Positions 1 through 6,161 of a stretch of 9,530 nucleotides of DNA are shown in pieces. Positions within the stretch are counted from its first letter, which is position 1, and every line of letters begins with the position of its first letter. The stretch is taken from the NCBI GenBank assembly GCA_016183075.1, contig JACPFH010000003.1, positions 1 to 9,530 on the forward strand, written 5' to 3'. The position numbers and the translations under genes are program-made. Source of the DNA: Deltaproteobacteria bacterium. Its GTDB lineage: Bacteria > Desulfobacterota > Binatia > UBA9968. Below the pieces are notes generated by a model, which saw only the letters and a list, made by a program, of their open reading frames with translations, did no database searches and was not told the origin of the DNA.

Positions 1-312
1 CTTAGGTTGGCAAAAAGGGCACAGGATCGGCCAAGGGATAGCCCAAAATATCGAACTTATCCCGTTGCCGCTTGTCTTCGCTGAACGCCTGGAATCCTTC
101 TCGCAGCTATGTTAGTTTTGCAGCATGCGGTCTTTGAGCGTGTCGCTGTCGGTCAAAGGGCGGCTTCCTTTGAGTCAAAGGCGTCGCCTGCGCCCGTCGA
201 GGATTAAGGCAGCAACTTCCGGTCCGTCCACTCCCAGTCGGCGGCTACGGGTTGCTTTTGACCTCTCTGATTTCTGTCTCGCCTTGCGCGAGGCCGCTCG
301 AAAGCATCGCTG
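1..312. other. Left-edge stretch without a convincing gene
   Basis: I see no gene here that I would defend. On the minus strand, positions 106 down to a TAA at 4-2 stay open for 34 codons and read like a protein C-terminus (it ends ...GYPLADPVPFLPT). An in-frame TAG at 109-107 cuts it off and it has no start codon. Short protein-like stretches also occur in other minus frames between about 120 and 220. This could be the decayed 3' part of a gene that entered from the left, but I recognise no family. No tRNA, repeat or clear promoter is visible. Confidence 0.3.
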
Positions 313-313
313 A
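125..313 (+). CDS. Doubtful small ORF (62 aa) overlapping the nucleotidyltransferase start
   Basis: This ATG-started frame ends in a TGA whose last base is the first base of the next gene's ATG (TGATG at 311-315). That arrangement would couple translation of the two. The first two thirds are rich in Ser, Arg and Pro with no recognisable domain, as expected of a chance frame. Only the last 18 residues (FDLSDFCLALREAARKHR) look like a real helical segment. No convincing Shine-Dalgarno site precedes the start. It could be a small partner (antitoxin-like) of the downstream gene or mere coincidence. I do not recognise it and lean towards it not being a true gene. Confidence 0.2.
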   Translation: MRSLSVSLSVKGRLPLSQRRRLRPSRIKAATSGPSTPSRRLRVAFDLSDFCLALREAARKHR

Positions 314-894
314 TGGTGCAGCGGTTCGCGCGTTCGGTTCACGCGCTCCAAAAACTGCTTCGAGACGCATCCTCGGAACTTCGACTCCCTTTACGTTTTG
401 GCTTGATAGGAGGACTCGCGCTTTCAGCATGGGGTGTCGTACGGGCCACTGAAGATATAGACCTGTTGGCCGACAGCACTCCTAGTCCCATAAGGGATAT
501 GGACGTTCGGCGGGGGATGGCGGTGTTTTTGGAAGAACGCGGCTGTAAAGCCGAGTGGCGCGTTGGCGACGCCGATGATCCAATCCCCCTGCTTCTGAGG
601 CTGCGGCTCCCCCGTCAGCTCGGTGGCGTAGACGTAGACATCCTGTGGGCGCACAAGCGGTGGCAACAGGAAGCTCTGACTCAGGCAATTGAGATCCGGG
701 TCTCGCGTATGAAATTGTCGGTTCTTCACCCAGAAAGCCTCATTCTTATGAAGCTTGACGCGGGAGGACCACAAGACTTGCTCGATGTTGAAGCGCTACT
801 AGTTAACCCGCCGCCCGAACTTGATTCCAGACGGCTTGCCAAAAAGGCAAAAGCCTTAAGGTTGGATTCGGTATTGAGAAAGTGTTCGCCCTGA
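313..894 (+). CDS. AbiEii/MNT-type nucleotidyltransferase-fold protein
   Basis: A 193-aa protein of the DNA polymerase beta-like nucleotidyltransferase fold, as found in AbiEii/AbiGii toxins, MNT toxins and related uncharacterised proteins. The active-site strand and helix read GLIGGLALSAWG (residues 30-41), followed by R44, T46 and the metal-binding pair D48-I-D50. A likely third carboxylate lies in VDVDILW (D107 or D109). Near the C-terminus, K147 and the AGGPQDLLDVEAL segment (150-162) match the 'DLxDVxxL' helix common in this group. The ATG is the first start codon after an in-frame stop at 268-270. It has no strong Shine-Dalgarno site, so coupling to the doubtful upstream frame is possible. 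Known members transfer nucleotides to tRNA or proteins, or act as toxins. The substrate here is unknown and no recognisable antitoxin (AbiEi or HEPN) is visible. Confidence 0.8.
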   Translation: MVQRFARSVHALQKLLRDASSELRLPLRFGLIGGLALSAWGVVRATEDIDLLADSTPSPIRDMDVRRGMAVFLEERGCKAEWRVGDADDPIPLLLRLRLPRQLGGVDVDILWAHKRWQQEALTQAIEIRVSRMKLSVLHPESLILMKLDAGGPQDLLDVEALLVNPPPELDSRRLAKKAKALRLDSVLRKCSP

Positions 895-916
895 ACTGTG
901 GAGGGCTGTCTTTTTT
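888..916 (+). terminator. Possible weak rho-independent terminator
   Basis: A 5-bp inverted repeat, GCCCT (888-892) and AGGGC (902-906), has a 9-nt loop and is followed four bases later by TTTTTT (911-916). The stem overlaps the nucleotidyltransferase stop codon. The stem is short, so termination would be modest. Its place between two convergent genes fits a terminator. Confidence 0.4.
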
Positions 917-932
917 ACCGAGAGATGCCCCG

Positions 933-1643
933 CTAGTGACTCCCCTCGAGCAGGCTCGTCCATCTTTGGAAGACTGACTGGCCGATAGCTTGAAGAGGGG
1001 GCAAACACTCGGCTGTCCTGTTCAAGATCTCTTTTCCGTCTACCTTCGCCTCTCTCAGTTCTTCAGCAAAGGCGTGCACCATCTCCCGGATCATCCCCGG
1101 CGTGACTTCCATGTGGAAAAGAAAGCCGTAAGCGTTTTGGCCGTAACGAAATGCTTGATGCCGGGTCAGAGCTGAAGAAGCCAAGGAAACCGCTCCCTGA
1201 GGAAGGTCGAAGATATCCCCGTGCCAATGGTAAGCCGTGAAGCGCGGCTCGACGCCGGTCCACAACGGATCTTCCTTACAGGACTCCGCTAGTGTTACCG
1301 GATACCAGCCGATCTCCTTTCTCTGGCCCTTCGTCACGGCGGCGCCCAGCGTGGCGGCAAGTAGCTGGCTCCCCAGGCAGACGCCAAGCATGGGCACTTG
1401 GGCGCGGAGCGCCTTTTCGATCAAGCGCATCTCGTCGGCTAGAAAAGGATGGCGATATTTCTCGTACACTCCCATGGGGCCGCCCATGACGATGAGTCCC
1501 GCGCAGCCTTCGATCTCCTCCGGCACAGGGTCGCCGGCGAAGGGCCGAATGTACTGATGTCTGATGCTTGCGCCCTCCAAGGCATCGGCTATGGTGCCGA
1601 GAGTCTCGCAGGAGATGTGCTGTAGGACCCAAACATTTGACAT
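933..1643 (-). CDS. Class I glutamine amidotransferase (GATase1) domain protein
   Basis: A 236-aa single-domain glutamine amidotransferase of the triad class, related to the GATase domain of GMP synthase. Such enzymes release ammonia from glutamine, or cleave gamma-glutamyl amides, in the cytoplasm. Visible features from the ATG at 1643 are: an oxyanion segment VMGGPMG (52-58); the nucleophile elbow GVCLGSQ (87-93) with Cys89; the HWHGD motif (139-143) typical of this stand-alone group; and the His177/Glu179 pair in FHMEV. All three catalytic residues are present. The frame can be extended to a TTG at 1649. However, GGGAG at 1656-1652 is 8 nt from the ATG and only 2 nt from the TTG, which decides for the ATG. 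It starts 21 bases after the inositol monophosphatase-family gene and is probably its operon partner. No synthase domain is attached, so the acceptor or true substrate is unknown. Confidence 0.9.
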   Translation of the reverse strand: MSNVWVLQHISCETLGTIADALEGASIRHQYIRPFAGDPVPEEIEGCAGLIVMGGPMGVYEKYRHPFLADEMRLIEKALRAQVPMLGVCLGSQLLAATLGAAVTKGQRKEIGWYPVTLAESCKEDPLWTGVEPRFTAYHWHGDIFDLPQGAVSLASSALTRHQAFRYGQNAYGFLFHMEVTPGMIREMVHAFAEELREAKVDGKEILNRTAECLPPLQAIGQSVFQRWTSLLEGSH

Positions 1644-1651
1644 GGACAATT

Positions 1652-1656
1652 CTCCC
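1652..1656 (-). promoter_or_regulatory. Shine-Dalgarno site that fixes the amidotransferase start
   Basis: On the minus strand GGGAG is followed by 8 nt and ATG (1643-1641). The in-frame TTG at 1649 would be only 2 nt away, too close for normal initiation. Confidence 0.6.
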
Positions 1657-1664
1657 GTGTGTGG

Positions 1665-2483
1665 TTATGGTGGCGTCGATCCCTTAGCCTGTGCCAGGAC
1701 CTCTAGCATCTCGGCATGGATCAGGCCGTTGGAGCCCAGAGTCTCCTCTCCCCAAATGGTGAAACCGTTGCCATCGAAATCTGTAAGATTTCCGCCGGCT
1801 TCGCGCACAATAAGGCTGGCTGCGGCGGTGTCCCAGGCATGGAGCTTCAGCTCCCAGAAGCCGTCGATACGACCGCACGCGAGATAACAGAGATCGAGCG
1901 CCGCAGAGCCGGCTCGCCGGATTCCCTGGCAGCGGACGAGGAAGGCTTTGAAGAAGTTGAGGTAAAAGTCAGCCCGCTCCCTGCGATCGTAGGGAAAACC
2001 AGTCGCAAGCAGCGCCTTATCCAGCTCAGCTGTCTTAGAAGTTTGGATCGGCGAATCGTTGAGGAAAGCCCCTGCTCCTTCGGCTGCTTTGAAAAGCTCC
2101 CTGCGCAAGGGATCGAACACCACGCCGACGATAGCGCGTCGATTTTTCTCCAGCGCGATAGACACGCTCACTTGAGGGTAACCGTGGGCGAAGTTGGTGG
2201 TTCCGTCCAGCGGGTCGATGATCCATCGGTATTCGCCGGAGGAGCCCGAAATCCTCGTCTCCTCTTCGGCCAGAATCGAGTGATCGGGAAAGCGACGCTG
2301 CAAGATCTCGACGATCTTTGCCTCGGCTTTCCGGTCGATCTCTGTAACGATATCGATCGCAGATTTATATGTGATCTCCTTAAATCGCTGCCAGTTCTCA
2401 ACGATGAAAGCGCCTGCAACCCGGGCTGTCTCCTCGGCCGCAGCCAAAAAAGGCTCGGTTGTTTCTCCGCCAGCTTTGCTCAA
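1665..2483 (-). CDS. Inositol monophosphatase family protein (SuhB-like)
   Basis: A 272-aa Mg2+-dependent, lithium-sensitive-type phosphatase of the IMPase/FBPase superfamily, of normal full length. The metal site is complete: E73-E74 in ILAEEE, the motif WIIDPLDGTTNF (87-98) with D90 and D93, and AWDTAAA (216-222) with D218. The RRAGSAALDL segment (189-198), which in IMPases helps define the substrate pocket, is also present. Members hydrolyse myo-inositol-1-phosphate and other sugar or nucleotide phosphates, and some also have fructose-1,6-bisphosphatase activity. Sequence alone does not settle the substrate. The start is a TTG: no ATG lies nearby, and a GAGG site 6 nt upstream supports it. 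It precedes the glutamine amidotransferase by 21 bases and lies 235 bases after the CBS gene. A role linked to the neighbouring glycolytic genes is possible but inferred. Confidence 0.92.
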   Translation of the reverse strand: MSKAGGETTEPFLAAAEETARVAGAFIVENWQRFKEITYKSAIDIVTEIDRKAEAKIVEILQRRFPDHSILAEEETRISGSSGEYRWIIDPLDGTTNFAHGYPQVSVSIALEKNRRAIVGVVFDPLRRELFKAAEGAGAFLNDSPIQTSKTAELDKALLATGFPYDRRERADFYLNFFKAFLVRCQGIRRAGSAALDLCYLACGRIDGFWELKLHAWDTAAASLIVREAGGNLTDFDGNGFTIWGEETLGSNGLIHAEMLEVLAQAKGSTPP

Positions 2484-2718
2484 AATCAGCCTCGATTATT
2501 CACCGCGATGCGGCGCCTCGAGGCGAGCCCCCGCGACCGGGACGTTTTCACTTCGAAGCCCGAGGGGGACGAGAAGGAAGGCCGCGGACGTCCGATTACA
2601 AACGCTACGACTCATGGCACAAACCCATCGGCCGCGGCCTGATGGCTCGCCCCCCGAGGAGCTTCCGGAGGAATGCGGGCTAGCGTTCGCGGTCCCACAA
2701 CAGATCGGCCGAGCGGCG
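2484..2718 (-). other. Intergenic region upstream of the IMPase gene
   Basis: This is the only sizeable gap inside the minus-strand block and probably separates two transcription units. No small gene is convincing here. A 12-bp perfect palindrome, CGCCTCGAGGCG, lies at 2514-2525, about 30 bases before the IMPase start, and could be an operator. A 10-bp palindrome, GGCCGCGGCC, lies further upstream near 2628-2637. No rho-independent terminator with a T-run follows the CBS gene. Confidence 0.4.
2595..2622 (-). promoter_or_regulatory. Weak candidate sigma70 promoter for the IMPase-amidotransferase pair
   Basis: On the minus strand TTGTGC (2622-2617) and TGTAAT (2600-2595) are separated by 16 bases. 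The -10 matches 5 of 6 consensus bases but the -35 only 3 of 6. It is the best candidate in the gap and may be chance. Confidence 0.25.
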
Positions 2719-3126
2719 CTACAGGTCGTAGACGGGGGTATGCAGAGCGATGTGTTTCCCCATGGCAATGGCGTGGACGATATCCGCCCGGCTCACAACG
2801 CCCACCAGCTTGTCCCCGCGCAGGACGGGCAATCGCTTAATCTTGTGCGTAGTCATAAGACTGGCGATTCGCTCAACCGGCGTTTGCTCGGTAATGCTGA
2901 TGACCTTGGTGCTCATAATGGCCTTCACGTGCCGCCCTTTCTTCGCGACAAGGTCCGCTTCCGATACCACGCCCACAATCTGGCCGTTTTTGTCGACAAC
3001 CGGCGCCCCGCTAATCTGGTTTTTGGTTAGGATCCTCGCCAGCTCCCTTGCCGTCGTCGTAGGGCGCACCGTGATGACTTGCTTGGTCATGATGTCTTTA
3101 GCCACCATCATGTCTTTAGCCGCCAT
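2719..3126 (-). CDS. Stand-alone tandem CBS-domain protein
   Basis: A 135-aa protein made of two CBS motifs and nothing else. CBS1 covers roughly residues 7-62, beginning AKDIMTKQVITV and ending GVVSEADLV. CBS2 covers about 68-122, from AIMSTKVISIT to GVVSRADIV. Such a pair folds as one Bateman module. Family members commonly bind adenosine ligands such as AMP, ATP or SAM and report energy or redox state to a partner. Here no catalytic domain is attached. It starts 14 bases after gapA, with AGGGAGAGG just upstream, so it is very likely the third gene of the phosphofructokinase-gapA operon. Its first residues are duplicated by an 18-bp tandem repeat (described separately). The ligand and partner cannot be read from the sequence. 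Confidence 0.9.
   Translation of the reverse strand: MAAKDMMVAKDIMTKQVITVRPTTTARELARILTKNQISGAPVVDKNGQIVGVVSEADLVAKKGRHVKAIMSTKVISITEQTPVERIASLMTTHKIKRLPVLRGDKLVGVVSRADIVHAIAMGKHIALHTPVYDL
3092..3126 (-). repeat. 18-bp tandem duplication at the start of the CBS gene
   Basis: Positions 3092-3109 and 3110-3126 are near-identical copies of an 18-bp unit (atgtctttagcc-a/g-ccat on the plus strand). In the protein this yields MAAKDM followed by MVAKDI. Each copy carries its own in-frame ATG (3126 and 3108). Only the first has a Shine-Dalgarno site, so the duplication seems to have lengthened the N-terminus by six residues. Confidence 0.75.
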
Positions 3127-3140
3127 AAAGCCTCTCCCTT

Positions 3141-4151
3141 CTACCCTTTTTCTGCCATGAATGCCGCCAGGTCGGCCACCCGGCAGCTATAACCCCATTC
3201 GTTGTCGTACCACGCGATAACCTTTACCATCTTCCCGTCTAAAACGACCGTTGACATCGCATCGACGATGGCCGAGGCAGGATCGCCGCGAAAGTCGCTC
3301 GAGACCAGCGGCTTGTCGCAGTAGGCGAGAATCCCCTTGAGCGCGCCCTTTGCCGCTTTTTTGAACGCCTCGTTGACCGTCTCCACGGCTGCCGGTTTCT
3401 TGAGGTCCGCCACCAGGTCGACGACCGAGACGGTCGGCGTGGGGACGCGCAAGGCCATGCCGTGGAGCTTGCCGCGCAGTTCGGGCATCACCAGGCCGAT
3501 GGCCTTGGCTGCTCCTGTAGTGGTCGGGACGATGTTCACTGCGGCTGCCCGTGCCCGTCTTAAGTCCGTGTGCATCAGGTCGAGAATGCGCTGGTCGTTC
3601 GTGTAAGCGTGCGTCGTCGTCATAAGTCCCCTTTCCACGCCGAAGGTTTCGTGCAACACCTTCACGACGGGGGCGAGGCAGTTCGTGGTGCAGGAAGCGT
3701 TGGAAACGATGTGGTGCTTCTTGGGGTCATAGGTCGAGTCGTTGACGCCGAGAACCAGGGTCATGTCCTCATTTTTTGCCGGCGCGGTGATGATCGCCTT
3801 CCTGGCGCCGGCCTCCAGGTGGGAGCGCACCTGCTCCCCGTCGGTAAAAACTCCGGTCGACTCGATTACGATGTCGACGCCGAGCTTTTTCCAGGGAAGC
3901 CGGGAAGGGTCATTCTCGTTCAGGACCGCAATTTTCCATCCGTCGACCGCGAGGATCCCCTCGCCGGCTTCGAGCTTGCCGGTAAACGCTCCATACGTGG
4001 AATCGTACTGGAACAGGTGAGCGTTGGTCTTGAGATCGGCCATATCATTTAGCGCGACCACGGACAAGCGCTCTTTTTGGCGTTCGAGCATCGCGCGCAG
4101 GCACAGACGGCCGATCCGGCCAAATCCATTGATCGCAATTCGGGTCTGCAT
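3141..4151 (-). CDS. gapA: Glyceraldehyde-3-phosphate dehydrogenase (phosphorylating, type I)
   Basis: A 336-aa enzyme of standard length that converts glyceraldehyde 3-phosphate, NAD+ and phosphate to 1,3-bisphosphoglycerate in the cytoplasm, and runs in reverse in gluconeogenesis. The N-terminal Rossmann motif is INGFGRIGR (7-15). The acidic residue after beta-2 (ND at 35-36) is the usual sign of NAD+ rather than NADP+ preference. The catalytic signature ASCTTNC (152-158) carries Cys154. The general base is His181 in HAYTNDQ, and the C-terminal WYDNEWGYS (314-322) is intact. The frame stays open 95 codons further upstream, inside the phosphofructokinase gene. However, AGGAGGAGGG stands right before the ATG at 4151, the protein family starts there, and the extension is not GAPDH-like. 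The start lies 11 bases past the kinase stop. Confidence 0.97.
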   Translation of the reverse strand: MQTRIAINGFGRIGRLCLRAMLERQKERLSVVALNDMADLKTNAHLFQYDSTYGAFTGKLEAGEGILAVDGWKIAVLNENDPSRLPWKKLGVDIVIESTGVFTDGEQVRSHLEAGARKAIITAPAKNEDMTLVLGVNDSTYDPKKHHIVSNASCTTNCLAPVVKVLHETFGVERGLMTTTHAYTNDQRILDLMHTDLRRARAAAVNIVPTTTGAAKAIGLVMPELRGKLHGMALRVPTPTVSVVDLVADLKKPAAVETVNEAFKKAAKGALKGILAYCDKPLVSSDFRGDPASAIVDAMSTVVLDGKMVKVIAWYDNEWGYSCRVADLAAFMAEKG

Positions 4152-4154
4152 ATT

Positions 4155-4164
4155 CCCTCCTCCT
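4155..4164 (-). promoter_or_regulatory. Very strong Shine-Dalgarno site of gapA, overlapping the pfk stop codon
   Basis: On the minus strand the pfk stop TAG (4165-4163) runs straight into GGAGGAGGG, giving TAGGAGGAGGG three bases before the gapA ATG. This fixes the gapA start at 4151 and allows translational coupling from the upstream gene. Confidence 0.75.
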
Positions 4165-5491
4165 ATACCCCGCCGCGGAGATCCGTGACGAGGTAGTGGA
4201 ATTTGCTGTGAAACTGCTCGGGACTGAAGACCTTTTTCTTGCTTGACGCGGCGCGGGCGAGGGTGGCCAGGCGCTTTTTGTTGTGGAAGTCCTCGCGCTC
4301 TAGTCGGATCATGTATTCGCGCGCGATCCGGTAAGAGGGTGTGGTGACATCGACCCGGCGCACCCGGGTTTTCCCCGTTTCCGGATCGAGCAATGTGGCA
4401 AAATGGAAATACTTGAGCTTGCCGTTTTCCGGGCACACCAAGGCGCCGTCGAGCCGTTCGGCCTCAGGGCCGGGATTGAGGAGGAACTCGACCGCGCCGT
4501 AGCCCAGCGTCCGGACGTATTCGCAGTCGAAGGCCAAGGGCTGGGCGCTGCGCACTTCGTAGCCGATCGTTTTGTGCACGATCGTAATCGGCGCTCCGCG
4601 CTCGCCGAAGCGCCGCTCGACCTGGCTCTTCAGGATGAAGGCCAGATCCACCTCGGCCAGACGGAGGTGTCCATAATCATCGTGACGGATGCGGGCGCCT
4701 TCGATTCCCTGCATCTCCTCGGCGGGAATGCGCTCGAGAAGACCCTCGGCGATCACCGCCACCCCGTCTTGGCGCTTCCACAGGGCTTGACGCTTGATGA
4801 TCGCGCCCTCGAGAATGTCGCACACGGTCTGGAGATGAATGGCTTTGGGAAACTCCTCCGGAATAACCGCCAGGGTGGCGCCGCTGGCCTTGGCAATGCC
4901 CAGCGCGAGATGGCCGGCCGAGCGCCCCATGACCACCACGAAGTACCAGCGGTTCATCGTGCGCGAGTCTTCCATCAGATTGTGCACGAGCTCAAAGCCC
5001 ACCTCGCGCGCGGTCTCGAAGCCGAAGGTCGGGATCTCACCGGGCAGCGGCAAGTCGTTATCGATGGTCTTGGGCACGTGGCAGAATCTTATTTGGCCCT
5101 TTGCCCGTTTCGCCAGTTGGCTGGCGGCAAACATGGTATCATCGCCGCCAATAGTCACAAGATAGCGGACCTTGAGATCCCCAAGGGTGGCAAGCACGCG
5201 GTCCAAGTCTTCGGGTTTCTTGGTTGGGTTGGCCCGCGACGTGTTGAGGATCGAGCCGCCCTGGAAATGGATGCGGGAGACGTCATCGTGGTCCAGCTCT
5301 TTGACGTGCGCTGCGTCGCCGGCCATGAGCCATTGGAATCCATCATAGATGCCAAGGACTCGGTGGCCGCGGTTTCGGGCCTCCAGAGTCAGAGCGCTGA
5401 TGACGCCGTTTATGCCCGGGGCGGGGCCGCCGCCGACGAGAACAGCGAGCCGGCTCGCCCCCTTAGCGCGTGTCACATGTACTTTAGCCAT
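4163..5491 (-). CDS. 6-phosphofructokinase, predicted pyrophosphate-dependent type
   Basis: A 442-aa phosphofructokinase that phosphorylates fructose 6-phosphate to fructose 1,6-bisphosphate. Motifs in order are: the phosphate-donor loop GGGPAPGIN (20-28); IGGDDT (114-119); the catalytic PKTIDND (140-146) with D144; the substrate-binding MGRSAGH (188-194); and PEEF with a later AEG segment. ATP enzymes such as E. coli PfkA have GGDG and GTIDND. This protein has Asp118 and Lys141 at those two places, the known signature of PPi-dependent, reversible enzymes. The longer chain (about 320 aa in PfkA) also fits that branch. The frame can be extended 16 codons to a TTG at 5539, but that stretch holds a promoter. 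I chose the ATG at 5491, though its Shine-Dalgarno (GAAG) is weak. It is the first gene of an operon with gapA and the CBS gene. Confidence 0.92.
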   Translation of the reverse strand: MAKVHVTRAKGASRLAVLVGGGPAPGINGVISALTLEARNRGHRVLGIYDGFQWLMAGDAAHVKELDHDDVSRIHFQGGSILNTSRANPTKKPEDLDRVLATLGDLKVRYLVTIGGDDTMFAASQLAKRAKGQIRFCHVPKTIDNDLPLPGEIPTFGFETAREVGFELVHNLMEDSRTMNRWYFVVVMGRSAGHLALGIAKASGATLAVIPEEFPKAIHLQTVCDILEGAIIKRQALWKRQDGVAVIAEGLLERIPAEEMQGIEGARIRHDDYGHLRLAEVDLAFILKSQVERRFGERGAPITIVHKTIGYEVRSAQPLAFDCEYVRTLGYGAVEFLLNPGPEAERLDGALVCPENGKLKYFHFATLLDPETGKTRVRRVDVTTPSYRIAREYMIRLEREDFHNKKRLATLARAASSKKKVFSPEQFHSKFHYLVTDLRGGV

Positions 5492-5510
5492 AAGCTTCGC
5501 GTCTAAAAAT

Positions 5511-5539
5511 TTTATACCGGCTATTGCGGCGATGGGCAA
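5511..5539 (-). promoter_or_regulatory. Sigma70-like promoter of the phosphofructokinase-gapA-CBS operon
   Basis: On the minus strand TTGCCC (5539-5534) is followed by a 17-base spacer and TATAAA (5516-5511). That matches 4 of 6 and 5 of 6 consensus bases at the optimal spacing. Initiation would fall near 5504, leaving a leader of only about 13 nt before the ATG at 5491. The promoter lies inside the apparent 5' extension of the reading frame, which argues that the extension is not translated. Confidence 0.55.
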
Positions 5540-5563
5540 GCTATGAGGATATCTCGACGGAGC

Positions 5564-5592
5564 TTGAAAAGAACGGCCTAAAGGAATAAAAA
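5564..5592 (+). promoter_or_regulatory. Candidate promoter for the ferritin-like gene
   Basis: TTGAAA (5564-5569), a 17-base spacer and TAAAAA (5587-5592) lie about 45 bases upstream of the ferritin-like GTG start, in the divergent intergenic region. The -35 matches 5 of 6 bases and the -10 matches 4 of 6. Confidence 0.4.
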
Positions 5593-5636
5593 TCTATGAA
5601 GGGTGAAGCGGGCTAAGTCATAGGGGAGGCAGGAAG

Positions 5637-6140
5637 GTGAGCGCCAAGACAAAATTCGATCCTCTGGTTAGGTTTGCTGAGATCGAGGGCCTGGTTGCCA
5701 AGGTCTACTTCCGCTTCTCCCATCTTTTTATCGACCAACCGGAGATCAGGGATTTCTGGTGGGAGATGGCCAAGCAGGAGGAACAGCATGCGGCGATCCT
5801 CATCGCCTGCAAGGCTGTGATCGGGAACTACCCCGATGAGTCGGTGGACCCGAGCATTACCCGGGACAAGGCGGATCAGCTGCGATCTAAGCTCAATGCC
5901 TATCTAGGCAAGGGCACCCCTTCGATTACGGTGGACAAGGCCTTTCAGGTCGCTCTGGATATCGAGAGCTCGGAGATCGACGCGATTTATAGCAAGCTGC
6001 TTCATTTGGGAGGTCCCGATGTCGCCAAGACCATGGCGAACCTCGGAGTTCCGGCCAGCGTCCAGAGACATAAGCTTAAAGCTGCATTGCGGCGGTTCAG
6101 CAAGAACCCCAAGTTGCTCGAGGCAGCCGCGCGCTTCTAG
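5637..6140 (+). CDS. Ferritin-like (rubrerythrin-fold) four-helix protein
   Basis: A 167-aa protein that looks like a four-helix-bundle ferritin-like domain without a rubredoxin tail. Helix A carries E15/E17 (FAEIEGLVAKVYFRF). Helix B has the typical WWEMAKQEEQHAA with E48-x-x-H51. Helix C has E110 and E113 (LDIESSEIDAIY). Helix D, where a second ExxH would be expected, reads SVQRH: His145 is present but the Glu position is Val142. The di-iron site may therefore be altered or absent. The start is a GTG at 5637 with GGGGAGG 7 nt upstream. No signal peptide or membrane segment is seen. Known relatives detoxify peroxide or handle iron. Its place next to a ferritin-VIT gene supports a metal or oxidative-stress role, but the exact function is unknown. 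Confidence 0.7.
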   Translation: MSAKTKFDPLVRFAEIEGLVAKVYFRFSHLFIDQPEIRDFWWEMAKQEEQHAAILIACKAVIGNYPDESVDPSITRDKADQLRSKLNAYLGKGTPSITVDKAFQVALDIESSEIDAIYSKLLHLGGPDVAKTMANLGVPASVQRHKLKAALRRFSKNPKLLEAAARF

Positions 6141-6161
6141 CCTTCCTGTCGAGTCCCTCGG

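Noticed and set aside
1716..2642. 308-codon plus-strand open frame
   Set aside because: It lies antisense to the IMPase gene, which has complete catalytic motifs; the plus-strand product shows no family features.
2496..2768. 90-codon minus-strand frame between the CBS and IMPase genes
   Set aside because: It overlaps the CBS gene's 3' end in another frame, has a Ser/Arg/Pro-rich unstructured product and no clear ribosome site.
4152..4436. 95-codon N-terminal extension of the gapA frame
   Set aside because: It overlaps the phosphofructokinase C-terminus in another frame, is not GAPDH-like, and the strong AGGAGGAGGG site directly precedes the ATG at 4151.
4403..5506. 367-codon plus-strand open frame
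   Set aside because: It is antisense to the phosphofructokinase gene; long antisense frames are common in GC-rich DNA and the product has no domain I recognise.
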